This document shows positions 35,407 to 43,924 of a DNA stretch of 64,000 nt, piece after piece. Each line of letters begins with the position of its first letter. Positions within the stretch are counted from its first letter, which is position 1. The stretch comes from an uncultured Clostridiaceae bacterium (GTDB lineage: Bacteria; Bacillota; Clostridia; TANB77; CAG-465). The position numbers and the translations under genes were made by a program. Under the pieces are notes generated by a model. It searched no databases. It had not been told where the DNA came from and saw nothing but the letters and a program-made list of their open reading frames with translations. The DNA lies in contig CAMVON010000004.1 in the NCBI GenBank assembly GCA_947169155.1, positions 17,012 through 81,011 on the forward strand, written 5' to 3'.

Positions 35407-35865
35407 ATGAAAAGTGTAATGTTTGTGTGCACAGGAAACATTTGTAGAAGTGCAATGGCACATCATTATTTACAAAAAAGACTTTACGATTTAAATCGTG
35501 AAGAAGAAATAGCTGTATCATCATGTGGAACAAGTGTCTGGTATGGTGAAAGACCAACAAGAGAAGGGATTGCTGTAATGGACAATTACAACGTTGATCT
35601 AAGAAAACATTTACCAACTAGTATGTATGATGCGGATTTAGAAAATACAGATTTAATACTTTGTATGACTGAAGATCATAAAGAAAGTATTATAGCTGCT
35701 TTTCCAAAGTACAAAGATAAAGTATTCACACTAAGAGAATATGTCTATGGAGAAGATGAACCAAAGAAAAACATCTCAGACCCATGGGGATACGGAATGC
35801 AAGTATATGAGACTTGTGCAAAGGAAATTGTTGAATGTGTGGATAAACTTCTAGAAAAAATATAA
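35407..35865 (+). CDS. Low-molecular-weight protein phosphatase
   Basis: A 152-residue protein from ATG 35407 (GGAGG 9 bases upstream). The P-loop VCTGNICRSAMA (residues 6-17) holds catalytic Cys7 and Arg13. The general acid Asp is in SDPWGYG near residue 125. In Bacillus the gene next to rpiB is ywlE, a protein-arginine phosphatase with Thr in the loop (CTGNTCRS). Here the residue is Ile, as in tyrosine phosphatases, so tyrosine specificity is more likely. It precedes rpiB by 13 bases. Confidence 0.88.
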   Translation: MKSVMFVCTGNICRSAMAHHYLQKRLYDLNREEEIAVSSCGTSVWYGERPTREGIAVMDNYNVDLRKHLPTSMYDADLENTDLILCMTEDHKESIIAAFPKYKDKVFTLREYVYGEDEPKKNISDPWGYGMQVYETCAKEIVECVDKLLEKI

Positions 35866-35878
35866 AGGAAGTGTGTAT

Positions 35879-36349
35879 ATGATTATAATAGGTTCAGACC
35901 ATACTGGAATTGAGTTAAAAAACAATATAATTAACTACTTGAAAGCTAAAAATATTGATGTAATAGACCAAACAAATTATGAAGACCAATCTGGAGATGA
36001 TTATCCAGACAGAGCATATGAAATATGCAAAAAAGTTCTAGATACAAAAGATGCACTAGGTATTGCAATTTGTGGTACTGGAATTGGCATCTCTATTGCT
36101 TGTAACAAAGTAAATGGAATAAGAGCATCAGTTTGTACAGACAAATACATGGCTAAGATGACAAGACAAGATAATAATGCAAATGTTTTGTGCTTAGGTG
36201 CAAGACTAGAACTTGAAAATGTATATGAAATTGTAGATGAATTCATAAATACAGAGTTTGCTGGTGGAAGACACCAAAGAAGAGTAGAAAAAATTGCTCA
36301 AATTGAAAAATGTGAAAAGGAAGGTGTAGCATATGGCGGTAGTTTATAG
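35879..36349 (+). CDS. rpiB: Ribose-5-phosphate isomerase B
   Basis: A 156-residue protein of usual size. It starts MIIIGSDHTGIELKNNI with the substrate-binding Asp/His, has DYPDRA near residue 42, the catalytic Cys in ICGTGIGISIACNK near residue 65 and FAGGRHQRRVEKI near residue 131. It interconverts ribose 5-phosphate and ribulose 5-phosphate in the pentose phosphate pathway. ATG 35879 follows AAAGGAAG by 7 bases. Its end overlaps the next gene by 17 bases. Confidence 0.94.
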   Translation: MIIIGSDHTGIELKNNIINYLKAKNIDVIDQTNYEDQSGDDYPDRAYEICKKVLDTKDALGIAICGTGIGISIACNKVNGIRASVCTDKYMAKMTRQDNNANVLCLGARLELENVYEIVDEFINTEFAGGRHQRRVEKIAQIEKCEKEGVAYGGSL

Positions 36350-37406
36350 TGTTACAGTAATAGCATTTTTAGTGTGTATTATTTCTACACCTTTTGTAAT
36401 AGAAATGTGTAAAAAACACGGACTTGTTGATGTTCCAAAAGATAGCAGAAGAGTACATTCAAAACCTATGCCAAGAGCAGGTGGAATTGCAATATTTGCA
36501 TCATCAATGATTGCACTTCTTGCTTACTATCTATTTACTATGAATGTTCCATCAATTGCTTTTAATAGACAATTTTTAGGATATTTAATAGGTGCAATAC
36601 TAATATTTACAATGGGAATAATAGATGATATTTTCTCACTTAGAGCAAAATATAAATTCATATTTGAACTTGCAGCAATTATTGTAGTATATATTTTTGG
36701 TGTAAGAATAAATAGTATTGGAAGTCTAAATCTTGGATGGTTTGCATTTCCTGCAACATTTCTTTGGATAATAACAATACAAAATGCAATGAACTTAATT
36801 GATGGACTAGATGGACTAGCTGCAGGTCTAACTTCTATTAGTGCATTATCTCTTTTAATGCTATTTATATCTACATCTGCAAGCTTAGAAGCTATAATTA
36901 TTACAGCAGCAATTGTTGGAGCAGGAATTGGTTTCTTACCATACAATTTCAATCCTGCCAAAACATTTATGGGAGATTGTAGTTCGAATTTCTTAGGATT
37001 TACTATGGCAGTTGTGACTATACTTGGATTTTCAAGAGGATATACTGCTGTAGAATATTTGGCACCAGTATTAATACTAGGTGTTCCAATTTTTGATACA
37101 CTATTTGCAATGGTAAGACGTGCTGTAAAAAGAAGACCACTTTTTGCACCAGATGGTGGACATGTTCATCATAGATTAATTAAAGCTGGTTTCTCACAAC
37201 GTCAAGCTGTATTAATACTTTATACAATAACATCTACACTATGTATCATAGCAGTATCACTAATTACACTAGATGTATGGAAATTAGGACTACTTGTTAC
37301 AATGAGTACAATATTTATTACTTGCTGGATTGCATCTATGATTAGATCAAGAGACAAGCAAGGAGACGAAACAGTAAACAATAATTTCAAGGAACAAAAT
37401 CCTTAA
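36333..37406 (+). CDS. Undecaprenyl-phosphate GlcNAc-1-phosphate transferase (TagO/WecA type)
   Basis: A 357-residue membrane protein with about eleven hydrophobic segments. Family motifs: VHSKPMPRAGGIAIF near residue 42, GIIDDIFSLRAKYK near residue 92, NAMNLIDGLDGLAAG near residue 151, TFMGDCSSNFLGF near residue 211 and GGHVHHRL near residue 274. It transfers a sugar phosphate to undecaprenyl phosphate, the first step of teichoic acid or other surface polymers, so it may also feed the polysaccharide cluster at the window start. Co-transcribed with rpiB. Confidence 0.9.
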   Translation: MAVVYSVTVIAFLVCIISTPFVIEMCKKHGLVDVPKDSRRVHSKPMPRAGGIAIFASSMIALLAYYLFTMNVPSIAFNRQFLGYLIGAILIFTMGIIDDIFSLRAKYKFIFELAAIIVVYIFGVRINSIGSLNLGWFAFPATFLWIITIQNAMNLIDGLDGLAAGLTSISALSLLMLFISTSASLEAIIITAAIVGAGIGFLPYNFNPAKTFMGDCSSNFLGFTMAVVTILGFSRGYTAVEYLAPVLILGVPIFDTLFAMVRRAVKRRPLFAPDGGHVHHRLIKAGFSQRQAVLILYTITSTLCIIAVSLITLDVWKLGLLVTMSTIFITCWIASMIRSRDKQGDETVNNNFKEQNP

Positions 37407-37446
37407 AATTATTTAATATAATTTTTTTGAAGGGAGATAATATATA

Positions 37447-37890
37447 ATGAAAGAACAATTATTACAAGACTTAAAAGAAGCTATGAAAAACAAAGATACA
37501 TTAATGAAAGATACAATCACAATGTTAAGAGCTGCTATACTACAAGTAGAAAAAGATAATTTAAAAACTCTAAATGATGATGAAATTTGTGGTATTGTTG
37601 CAAAAGAAGTTAAAAAGAGAAAAGAATCTGTTACAGAATATGAAAATGCAGGAAGACAAGACATTGCAGATAATCTAAAAAGAGAAATAGAAATATTATC
37701 TAAATATCTACCAGAACAACTTAGTGAGGAAGAAATAGCTAAAATGGTAGAAGAAGCAATAGCTGAGTCAGGTGCTACATCTCCAAGAGATATGGGAAAA
37801 GTTATGGGAATACTTAGACCAAAAACTCAAGGAAAAGCAGATGGTAAAGTAGTAAGCGATATAGTTAAAGAAAAACTTGCTGCACTTTAA
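37447..37890 (+). CDS. GatB/YqeY domain protein
   Basis: A 147-residue helical protein. It reads MKEQLLQDLKEAMKNKDT at the start, KRKESVTEYENAGRQDIADN near residue 60 and the tail GKVMGILRPKTQGKADGK near residue 120, all typical of YqeY. The domain is the tRNA-contacting tail of GatB and GatE, but the free-standing protein has no proven function. It has RBS AGGGAG and its own terminator. Confidence 0.92.
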   Translation: MKEQLLQDLKEAMKNKDTLMKDTITMLRAAILQVEKDNLKTLNDDEICGIVAKEVKKRKESVTEYENAGRQDIADNLKREIEILSKYLPEQLSEEEIAKMVEEAIAESGATSPRDMGKVMGILRPKTQGKADGKVVSDIVKEKLAAL

Positions 37891-37901
37891 TACAAAAAAT
37901 A

Positions 37902-37932
37902 GGCCAAGTAAATAATCTACTTGGTCCTTTTT
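37902..37932 (+). terminator. Terminator of yqeY
   Basis: CCAAGTA/TACTTGG stem with a T-rich tail. Confidence 0.7.
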
Positions 37933-37956
37933 ATATAATAGAAAAGAGGAAATATA

Positions 37957-39204
37957 TTGAATATTGAAAAAATAATAGACGAAAAATTTAAAAGTATATA
38001 TATATCATATAACTTTACAATTCCAATGAAAAATAAAGAAATGTTTTCATATAATGCTCTTCTTGGAGCAATAATGCAAAAAGGAGCAAAAAATTATCCT
38101 AACCTAAAATCTATAGAGAATAAATTAAGCATGCTTTATGGTGCAACATATGATATCAATGTAGACAAATATGGAGATTTATATAACTTCCAATTTAGAA
38201 TGAATTTTATTAATAGAAAATTTTTACCAGACAATGAAGAATTATTAGATGAAGTTTTAGATTTTCTATATGAGATGATTTACAACCCAAAAGATTGGAC
38301 AGATGATGAAATTGAAAGAGAAAAAGAATTCATATTGGAAAAAATAAATGAAAGAAGAGATGAAAAGCTAGCGTATGCATCTCAAAAGATGGAAGAAATT
38401 CTTTGCAAAGATGAGCCATATGGAACATATATTTTTGGAGACGAAAAAATCGTTAAATCTGCCACAAAAGAAGATTTAAAGAATGCATATGAAAATATTA
38501 TAGGTAGCACAGTAAATGTCTATGTAGCAGGAAATTTGAACGGATACGAGGATATTGAAAAGACAATTGAAGAAAAATTTGCAAGCAAAGTTACAAATAC
38601 ACAAAAACTTGAAGATTTACCAACAGATAATACTAAAATAAATAGCAAAGAACATATATATACAAAAGACTCTGAGCCACAAGATATAGTTCAAAGTGCA
38701 ATCTCTCTTGGAGGATATATTAAGGGTATAACTGTAGAAGATTTACTTCCACTAGCAATATTTAATGGAATATTTGGCGTAACACCTTCATGTAAACTAT
38801 TCCAAAATGTAAGAGAAAAAGCATCTTTATGCTATACAATAAGTGCAAAAATTTTAAAATTAAAAGGATTAATTATAGTATATGCAGGAATTAATGCACA
38901 AAATTATGAAAAAGCAGTTAGCCTAATTAAAGAGCAACTAGAAGATATGAAAAAAGGAAACTTTACAGATGAAGAATTACAATGCTCTATAGATAGTGCT
39001 ATAGCAAGTTTAAGAGATGTAAGAGAATCTAAATATTTAAGTTGTATGTTTAAATATAGCAATAAAATTGCATATAAAAAAGATATGTCTTTTGAAGAAA
39101 TAGAGGAAGCATATAAAAAGATTACTCGTGAAGATATAATAAGAGTAGCAAATAAAATTGAATTTACAAATGAGTTCATAATAGGAGGTGTACAAAATGC
39201 GTAA
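37957..39204 (+). CDS. M16 peptidase-family protein, YmfF type
   Basis: A 415-residue protein with a TTG start, 6 bases after AAGAGGA. It has the two-lobed M16 fold but lacks the H-x-x-E-H zinc motif at the expected N-terminal place, as in the inactive YmfF (YfmF) subunits. Landmarks are YNALLGAIMQKGAKNYP near residue 28, KLSMLYGATYDI near 51 and NVREKASLCYTIS near residue 285. In Bacillus the YmfF/YmfH pair is linked to modification of elongation factor P; here the partner gene overlaps it by 8 bases. Confidence 0.85.
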   Translation: MNIEKIIDEKFKSIYISYNFTIPMKNKEMFSYNALLGAIMQKGAKNYPNLKSIENKLSMLYGATYDINVDKYGDLYNFQFRMNFINRKFLPDNEELLDEVLDFLYEMIYNPKDWTDDEIEREKEFILEKINERRDEKLAYASQKMEEILCKDEPYGTYIFGDEKIVKSATKEDLKNAYENIIGSTVNVYVAGNLNGYEDIEKTIEEKFASKVTNTQKLEDLPTDNTKINSKEHIYTKDSEPQDIVQSAISLGGYIKGITVEDLLPLAIFNGIFGVTPSCKLFQNVREKASLCYTISAKILKLKGLIIVYAGINAQNYEKAVSLIKEQLEDMKKGNFTDEELQCSIDSAIASLRDVRESKYLSCMFKYSNKIAYKKDMSFEEIEEAYKKITREDIIRVANKIEFTNEFIIGGVQNA

Positions 39205-40486
39205 TATGACAGTGGAATATTCAAAAGAGCTAGATGAAAGCACATTTAGTACAAAGCTTTCTAATGGACTTAGTGTATATATTTGTAAAAAGCCTGGGTT
39301 TAATAAAAAAATGGGGTTATTTGGAACAAAATATGGGTCAGTAATAAATGATTTCGTAGATATAGAAACAGGTAAAAGGATACAAGTGCCAGATGGTATT
39401 GCTCACTATCTTGAGCACAAGCTTTTTGAAAAAGAAGGAGCAAATGCACTAGATTTATTCTCTCAAATGGGAGTATCATCAAATGCATACACATCTTTTG
39501 ATCAAACAGTATATTATTTTGAAACAGCAGATAAATTTGATGAGTCTGTTGCAATGTTAGTAAAACTAATTAAAGAACCATATTTTACAGCAGAAAATGT
39601 TGAAAAGGAAAGAGGAATTATCGGTCAAGAAATAAGCATGTATGACGATAATCCAAACTTTAAGGTATATTTTAATGCATTAAGGGCAATGTATCAAAAA
39701 AATCCTGTAAGAATAGATATTGCAGGAACAATAGAAACAATATCACATATTACTCATGAACTACTATATACTTGTTATAACACATTTTATAGTCCACAAA
39801 ACATGTTCTTCATTATAGTAGGAGATGTAGATGTAGATAAAACATTAGATTTAATAGAAGAAAATATTAATAAATATCCAAATCCTAAAACAAGTGAAGA
39901 AATACAAAAATATATTCCAGAAGAACCAAAAGAAATTGCTCAAAAAGAAATTGAGGAAAAAATGGATATATTTTTACCACAACTATGTATTGGATATAAA
40001 CTACCACTTTGTTCGGGTTATGATATTCAAAAAAATGAAGTCCTAGCAGATGTCGTAGGGGAAATGTATTTTTCTAAACAATCAGATTTCTTTGTAAATA
40101 TGTATAATTCGGGAAAAGTAAATAGTTCAATAGATTTACAATATGAAGGAAGTAAATATTTTTCACATATCATGTTAACGACAACAACTACAAATATAGA
40201 TGAAGTACAAAAAGATATTTTAAAATATATTAACAAGATAAAAGTGGAAAATGTGGATAATGAGTTATTTGAAATTGTAAAAAGAAAGAAGATTGGAGAA
40301 ACTATTCTTTCTGCAGATAGTTTAAATATTGCATATAGAAGAATAATAGATAGTATTCTTTATGATACAGATACATATGTAGATGTTGAAATACTTGAAA
40401 AGTTAACACCTCAAGACATTAAAGAGTTCTTAAATAATTTAAAAGAAGATAATCAAGTAATATCTAAAATATTGCCAAAAGAATAA
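39197..40486 (+). CDS. M16 zinc peptidase, YmfH type
   Basis: A 429-residue protein from ATG 39197, 6 bases after AGGAGGTG. It has the active H-x-x-E-H motif (His70, Glu73, His74 in IAHYLEHKLFE) and the downstream Glu in ERGIIGQEISMY near residue 140. With the inactive partner it likely forms a heterodimeric peptidase, as in Bacillus YmfF/YmfH. A terminator follows. Confidence 0.9.
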   Translation: MRNMTVEYSKELDESTFSTKLSNGLSVYICKKPGFNKKMGLFGTKYGSVINDFVDIETGKRIQVPDGIAHYLEHKLFEKEGANALDLFSQMGVSSNAYTSFDQTVYYFETADKFDESVAMLVKLIKEPYFTAENVEKERGIIGQEISMYDDNPNFKVYFNALRAMYQKNPVRIDIAGTIETISHITHELLYTCYNTFYSPQNMFFIIVGDVDVDKTLDLIEENINKYPNPKTSEEIQKYIPEEPKEIAQKEIEEKMDIFLPQLCIGYKLPLCSGYDIQKNEVLADVVGEMYFSKQSDFFVNMYNSGKVNSSIDLQYEGSKYFSHIMLTTTTTNIDEVQKDILKYINKIKVENVDNELFEIVKRKKIGETILSADSLNIAYRRIIDSILYDTDTYVDVEILEKLTPQDIKEFLNNLKEDNQVISKILPKE

Positions 40487-40493
40487 AAATAAT

Positions 40494-40526
40494 AAAGCTT
40501 GCATATAATATATATGTGAGCTTTTT
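40494..40526 (+). terminator. Terminator of the M16 pair
   Basis: Stem AAAGCTTGCATAT/ATATGTGAGCTTT with two G-T pairs and a T-run. Confidence 0.75.
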
Positions 40527-40533
40527 CGTATTT

Positions 40534-40540
40534 TGTCGAA
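40534..40540 (+). promoter_or_regulatory. Spo0A-box-like site upstream of the Spo0E-like gene
   Basis: TGTCGAA within TTTTGTCGAAAAAA, a very good match to the Spo0A box. It lies 25 bases before the -35 box, suiting activation. Confidence 0.5.
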
Positions 40541-40564
40541 AAAATAGAAATATAACAAATTTTG

Positions 40565-40593
40565 TTGACAACTAACCACACAAATGATATAAA
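40565..40593 (+). promoter_or_regulatory. Promoter of the Spo0E-like gene
   Basis: TTGACA, 17-base spacer, TATAAA. The leader contains a hairpin CTCAAAATA/TATTTTGAG (40601-40623) just before the RBS. Confidence 0.7.
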
Positions 40594-40639
40594 GAATTCA
40601 CTCAAAATATCAAGTATTTTGAGGAAAAAAGAGGGATAT

Positions 40640-40783
40640 ATGAGTATCATCGAAAAAATTGAAATATTAAAACAAAAATTAGATAAAGAAATAGAAAGAA
40701 ATGCTCCATATGAGCAAATATTAAAAACAAGTAAAGATATAGATGATTTACTAGCAAAATACTATTTAGAAGAGATTAAGTAA
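40640..40783 (+). CDS. Spo0E-like aspartyl-phosphate phosphatase
   Basis: A 47-residue protein from ATG 40640 with AGAGGGA upstream. It has the two-helix Spo0E pattern: IEKIEILKQKLDKEIE at the start and the signature region TSKDIDDLLAKYY, corresponding to S-Q-E-L-D in Bacillus Spo0E. Such proteins remove phosphate from Spo0A and delay sporulation. A Spo0A-box-like site upstream suggests feedback control. Its 3' end overlaps the convergent gene by 18 bases. Confidence 0.78.
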   Translation: MSIIEKIEILKQKLDKEIERNAPYEQILKTSKDIDDLLAKYYLEEIK

Positions 40784-41089
40784 ATCACTCAAGTTTGTAT
40801 TTAAAAGTATTAAACCAAGTATAATTATTAGCGTATAGTTCTTGTTAAAGTCTAAGAATAATAGGCAAATAATAGCTATTATAATTAGATCATCAATTTC
40901 TAGTTCTATACCAAAAAGATTTAAGCCATTTGAACGTGAAGATTCTTCTTGCTTTTCTTCTTGAACTTCATTTTCTGTATTATCATTAGAATTATTACTA
41001 ATATTACTACCTACCTTAAAAGGAATTGTATTATTTAGATTATACTGTGGTTTAAAACCATATGTATTTGGAAACATGTTAGGATACAT
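40766..41089 (-). CDS. Hypothetical protein with C-terminal membrane segments
   Basis: A 107-residue protein from ATG 41089, one base after the previous gene's stop; GTG 41098 abuts the AGGTA site and is less likely. The N-terminal half is rich in Asn and Pro (MYPNMFPNTYGF), then an acidic stretch, then two hydrophobic segments (about 68-82 and 86-102). Third gene of a three-gene operon of small proteins. Family not recognised. Confidence 0.6.
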   Translation of the reverse strand: MYPNMFPNTYGFKPQYNLNNTIPFKVGSNISNNSNDNTENEVQEEKQEESSRSNGLNLFGIELEIDDLIIIAIICLLFLDFNKNYTLIIILGLILLNTNLSDLLNLF

Positions 41090-41090
41090 T

Positions 41091-41432
41091 CTAATCACTA
41101 CCTTTATCTTTTAGAGAATCAAGTATAGATATAACATTAAGGATTGTTATATAGTTTTGCATCTTATCTTGTCTAGATTTTCTAAGAAATGGTTTGAGAG
41201 ATAATAATAATTCTTTTTGTGGAGAGTTAGAATTCATTTTAGACATTATTTTAGATATTTTAAGTAACGTACTAGGGTCAATGGAACTGTCACTTGTATT
41301 ATTGCTAGTATTGTTATTTATATTGTTAAGCAGTGAGGATAGATTTGAACTATCTTCACTCTTTTTTTCGTTAAGTTTATCCTGGATACTAGAAATTAGG
41401 TCATTTAAAGCTTGTGATTTATCTTCATCCAT
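41091..41432 (-). CDS. Hypothetical Asn/Ser-rich protein
   Basis: A 113-residue soluble protein: a helix, an Asn/Ser-rich linker (SLLNNINNNTSNNTSDSS, about residues 34-51), and a basic helical tail with LKPFLRKSRQDKMQNYI. Its ATG overlaps the end of the 52-residue upstream gene by 8 bases. The tail motif looks conserved-like but I cannot name the family. A sporulation role is suggested only by neighbours. Confidence 0.6.
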   Translation of the reverse strand: MDEDKSQALNDLISSIQDKLNEKKSEDSSNLSSLLNNINNNTSNNTSDSSIDPSTLLKISKIMSKMNSNSPQKELLLSLKPFLRKSRQDKMQNYITILNVISILDSLKDKGSD

Positions 41433-41583
41433 TATTTTTATTATTTATTCCCATCATTTTAGCAAGACCAGAAAGCTCATCTGAAGACATATTCTTAACC
41501 ATATTAGTTACTTTTTCTAATTTTTCTTTATCTAATCCTCCAAGAATTTGTAGTAACTGCTCATTCATTTTGTTATCATTCAT
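41425..41583 (-). CDS. Small hypothetical protein, 52 residues
   Basis: First gene of the small three-gene operon. ATG 41583 has GGAGATGATAGT upstream. The 52-residue product MNDNKMNEQLLQILGGL continues with a short helix LDKEKLEKVTNMV and ends GLAKMMGINNKNNG. It looks like two amphipathic helices joined by a turn. The ATGGATGA overlap with the next gene points to coupled translation. Confidence 0.6.
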   Translation of the reverse strand: MNDNKMNEQLLQILGGLDKEKLEKVTNMVKNMSSDELSGLAKMMGINNKNNG

Positions 41584-41640
41584 ACTATCATCTCCTATAT
41601 ATTAGATTATATGCAAAGGTACAAAATAATGTTCTCAAGT

Positions 41641-41647
41641 TGTCGAA
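41641..41647 (+). promoter_or_regulatory. Spo0A-box-like site between divergent operons
   Basis: TGTCGAA within GTTGTCGAAACTT. It lies 30 bases before the -35 box of the VirB4-like operon and upstream of the divergent small-gene operon. Confidence 0.4.
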
Positions 41648-41676
41648 ACTTGCGATGAAAAGTATATAAAATCTTA

Positions 41677-41705
41677 TTGACTATTATATATTCTAGTGGT
41701 ATAAA
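41677..41705 (+). promoter_or_regulatory. Promoter of the split VirB4/CpaE operon
   Basis: TTGACT, 17-base spacer, TATAAA. The expected transcript start is only a few bases before the AAAGGAGG ribosome site. Confidence 0.65.
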
Positions 41706-41729
41706 TTATGCTCAAAGGAGGGATGTAAT

Positions 41730-42248
41730 ATCATTCAAGAAAATATAACTAACTTATTTAATTTTATAGATATTACAGATTCATATGTTTTAGTCAAAGA
41801 TAAAGATAAAACAAAGAAAGTATATGTCTATGAAATAGAGCCAGTCACATTTTTAAATTTTTCAATGGAATTACAAACTAATATTTTAAATCTATATAAC
41901 GAGTATTTACGTTCAATGAAATACGAGTTTCAAATTTATATTTCAAATCAAAAAATTAACATTCAAAATTATATTTTAAACCTAGATAGTGTTTCTAAAC
42001 AAAATCCCAAAACAGAAGCAAAAGAATATATTAAAGCGATAAAACAAGAACTTGAAAAAGAAAAAATATATGTAACAAAATATTATATTATTATTGCTTT
42101 AGATAGAACAGAAAATGAAGATATAATGCAGGTTGATACTATGATAAATAAACTAAATAATATTGGATGCAAAGCAAGAAGAATTAAGGTAAAAAAAGAG
42201 CTTTGTAAAATATTATACGAAGGTATTAACAAAGAGGTGGTATCATAG
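41730..42248 (+). CDS. VirB4/TraC N-terminal-domain-like protein with a non-standard start
   Basis: About 172 residues. A strong SD AAAGGAGG (41714-41721) is followed by no ATG, GTG or TTG in the open frame; the codon at proper distance is ATC 41730 (ATT 41733 next). The first in-frame ATG, 41865, has no SD and would remove 45 residues of apparently coding sequence. The pattern YEIEPVTFLNFSMELQTNIL, then YEFQIYISNQKINIQNYI, YIKAIKQELEKEK and KARRIKVKKELCKIL matches the N-terminal domain of TraC/VirB4-like conjugation ATPases. The motor domain is encoded by the next gene. A start codon changed by mutation cannot be excluded. Confidence 0.6.
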   Translation: MIQENITNLFNFIDITDSYVLVKDKDKTKKVYVYEIEPVTFLNFSMELQTNILNLYNEYLRSMKYEFQIYISNQKINIQNYILNLDSVSKQNPKTEAKEYIKAIKQELEKEKIYVTKYYIIIALDRTENEDIMQVDTMINKLNNIGCKARRIKVKKELCKILYEGINKEVVS

Positions 42249-43924
42249 AAGAGCTATTGCCAGATACTATAGAAAACACAAGCTTTAAATATATTATCGT
42301 AGATAACAAATATATAGCTTCAATAACTATAAATAAATTACCAGAGTATATTTATTTTTTAGATTTTATAAAAGAGTTACCAAAAAATGTAAATTATAGT
42401 TGCTCATTATATATTACAAAGCTTGATCCAATTAAGGCAATTAATGATATTACATTTAGTATAGGAAATACAAATGGTGAAATAGGAACAATAAGCTCAA
42501 ACCAAAGAAATATTGATGTTGTCCTTAAAGCAAAAGAAGAAGCAAACATTTTGAGAAGAAAGATACAAATAGAAAACCAAGAAATATATTGTTTAAAAAT
42601 CATATTAACATTTTATTCATTAAATCCAAAAGAGTTATACAAAAATTTATTGGAGACAAAATCAACTTTTTATTCTAAAGGAATTTTATCGGAGATAACA
42701 AATTTTAGACATCTAAACTACTATTTAAATAATATCCCATTATTCTTAAATAAAAATACTAGTAATAAATTATATGTAACAACAGATAGTCTTTCAAATT
42801 TATTTCCATTTTATATTGAAAACATAGTAGATGAAAATGGAATAATAATAGGAAAAAATGAAGAAAACAGACTATGTCTGCTAGATATATTTAGTAACAA
42901 ATATGAAAATTCAAATATGTGTGTGTTTGGCTGTAGTGGAGCTGGCAAATCTTTTTTTACAAAACTATTTATTCTAAGAAATTACTATCATGGCATAAAA
43001 CAAATAATATTTGATGTGGAAAACGAATATGATGCTATTTCTCAAAGATTAAATGGCGTAAATCTAGGCCAAAATCAATATATAAATATACTTGAAATTA
43101 CTAAAAAAGATATTGAAAATGCAGCTATAGAAGGAAAAAATTATTTAGAATACAAGATAGATAAAATATTAAATTTTTTAAGCAATTACATTAATATTAG
43201 TAAAGCAAAATTAAGAGAATATATAAAAGTTACATATAGCAAATATGGAATTACTAATGATATAAATACAATAAAATTAATAAAAGAAAAAGACAATATT
43301 TATCTATCACCAAAGTTAATTAACTCAAATAAGTATCCTACATTAAAAGATATTAAGGTGGATGAAGAATACAGAGCACAATATGAAAAATGTATTCAAA
43401 ATGAGTTAAATTATTTTTCAAAGATTACAAATATAGAGATTAGTAATCATCTAATTGTCATTAAAATGAACGAATTAATACAATATCCACAAATAGTTGT
43501 AGATTTACTAAAAAATATAATGAACTATATAGGAGATACAAAGACGATTGTATATATCGATGAAGTATGGAAGTATTCAAAAAGTGAAAATATATTACTA
43601 GAAATATTTAATATGTATAAAACAATAAGAAAAAGAAATGGTGCAATAGTTACAATTACACAAGATGTTGCAGATTATTTTGAATACAAAGATGGAAAGT
43701 ATGCCAAAAGTATACTTAATAATTCTTGCTTTAAAATGATATTTAAAACAGATCCTAAAGAATTAAATAATATTATAATAAACAAAGAATCAAATAACAA
43801 TGTGGCGTTTTTAAATAAAGGTGAAGCAATGCTTTTTGTTGGAAATAACAATTTAAAAATTAAAATTCAAGCTAATGATTTTGAAAGAGGTATAATATAT
43901 GCTAATGATAATAGCAGTAGATAA
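42245..43924 (+). CDS. VirB4/TraC-type P-loop ATPase (motor part)
   Basis: About 559 residues. Walker A is FGCSGAGKSFF near residue 229 and Walker B TIVYIDEVWKY near residue 437, followed by TITQDVADYF near residue 472. The domain order matches the C-terminal motor of VirB4/TraC, which powers type IV secretion. The only standard start nearby, TTG 42257, is 17 bases past the ribosome site AAAGAGG (42231-42237). ATA 42245 or ATC 42242 are better placed and overlap the upstream stop, as coupled genes usually do. No coupling protein, relaxase or pore genes are near. Confidence 0.72.
   Translation: MEELLPDTIENTSFKYIIVDNKYIASITINKLPEYIYFLDFIKELPKNVNYSCSLYITKLDPIKAINDITFSIGNTNGEIGTISSNQRNIDVVLKAKEEANILRRKIQIENQEIYCLKIILTFYSLNPKELYKNLLETKSTFYSKGILSEITNFRHLNYYLNNIPLFLNKNTSNKLYVTTDSLSNLFPFYIENIVDENGIIIGKNEENRLCLLDIFSNKYENSNMCVFGCSGAGKSFFTKLFILRNYYHGIKQIIFDVENEYDAISQRLNGVNLGQNQYINILEITKKDIENAAIEGKNYLEYKIDKILNFLSNYINISKAKLREYIKVTYSKYGITNDINTIKLIKEKDNIYLSPKLINSNKYPTLKDIKVDEEYRAQYEKCIQNELNYFSKITNIEISNHLIVIKMNELIQYPQIVVDLLKNIMNYIGDTKTIVYIDEVWKYSKSENILLEIFNMYKTIRKRNGAIVTITQDVADYFEYKDGKYAKSILNNSCFKMIFKTDPKELNNIIINKESNNNVAFLNKGEAMLFVGNNNLKIKIQANDFERGIIYANDNSSR

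Noticed and set aside
41865..41867. ATG as start of the first VirB4-like gene
   Set aside because: No SD precedes it, and 45 well-composed codons lie between it and a strong SD.
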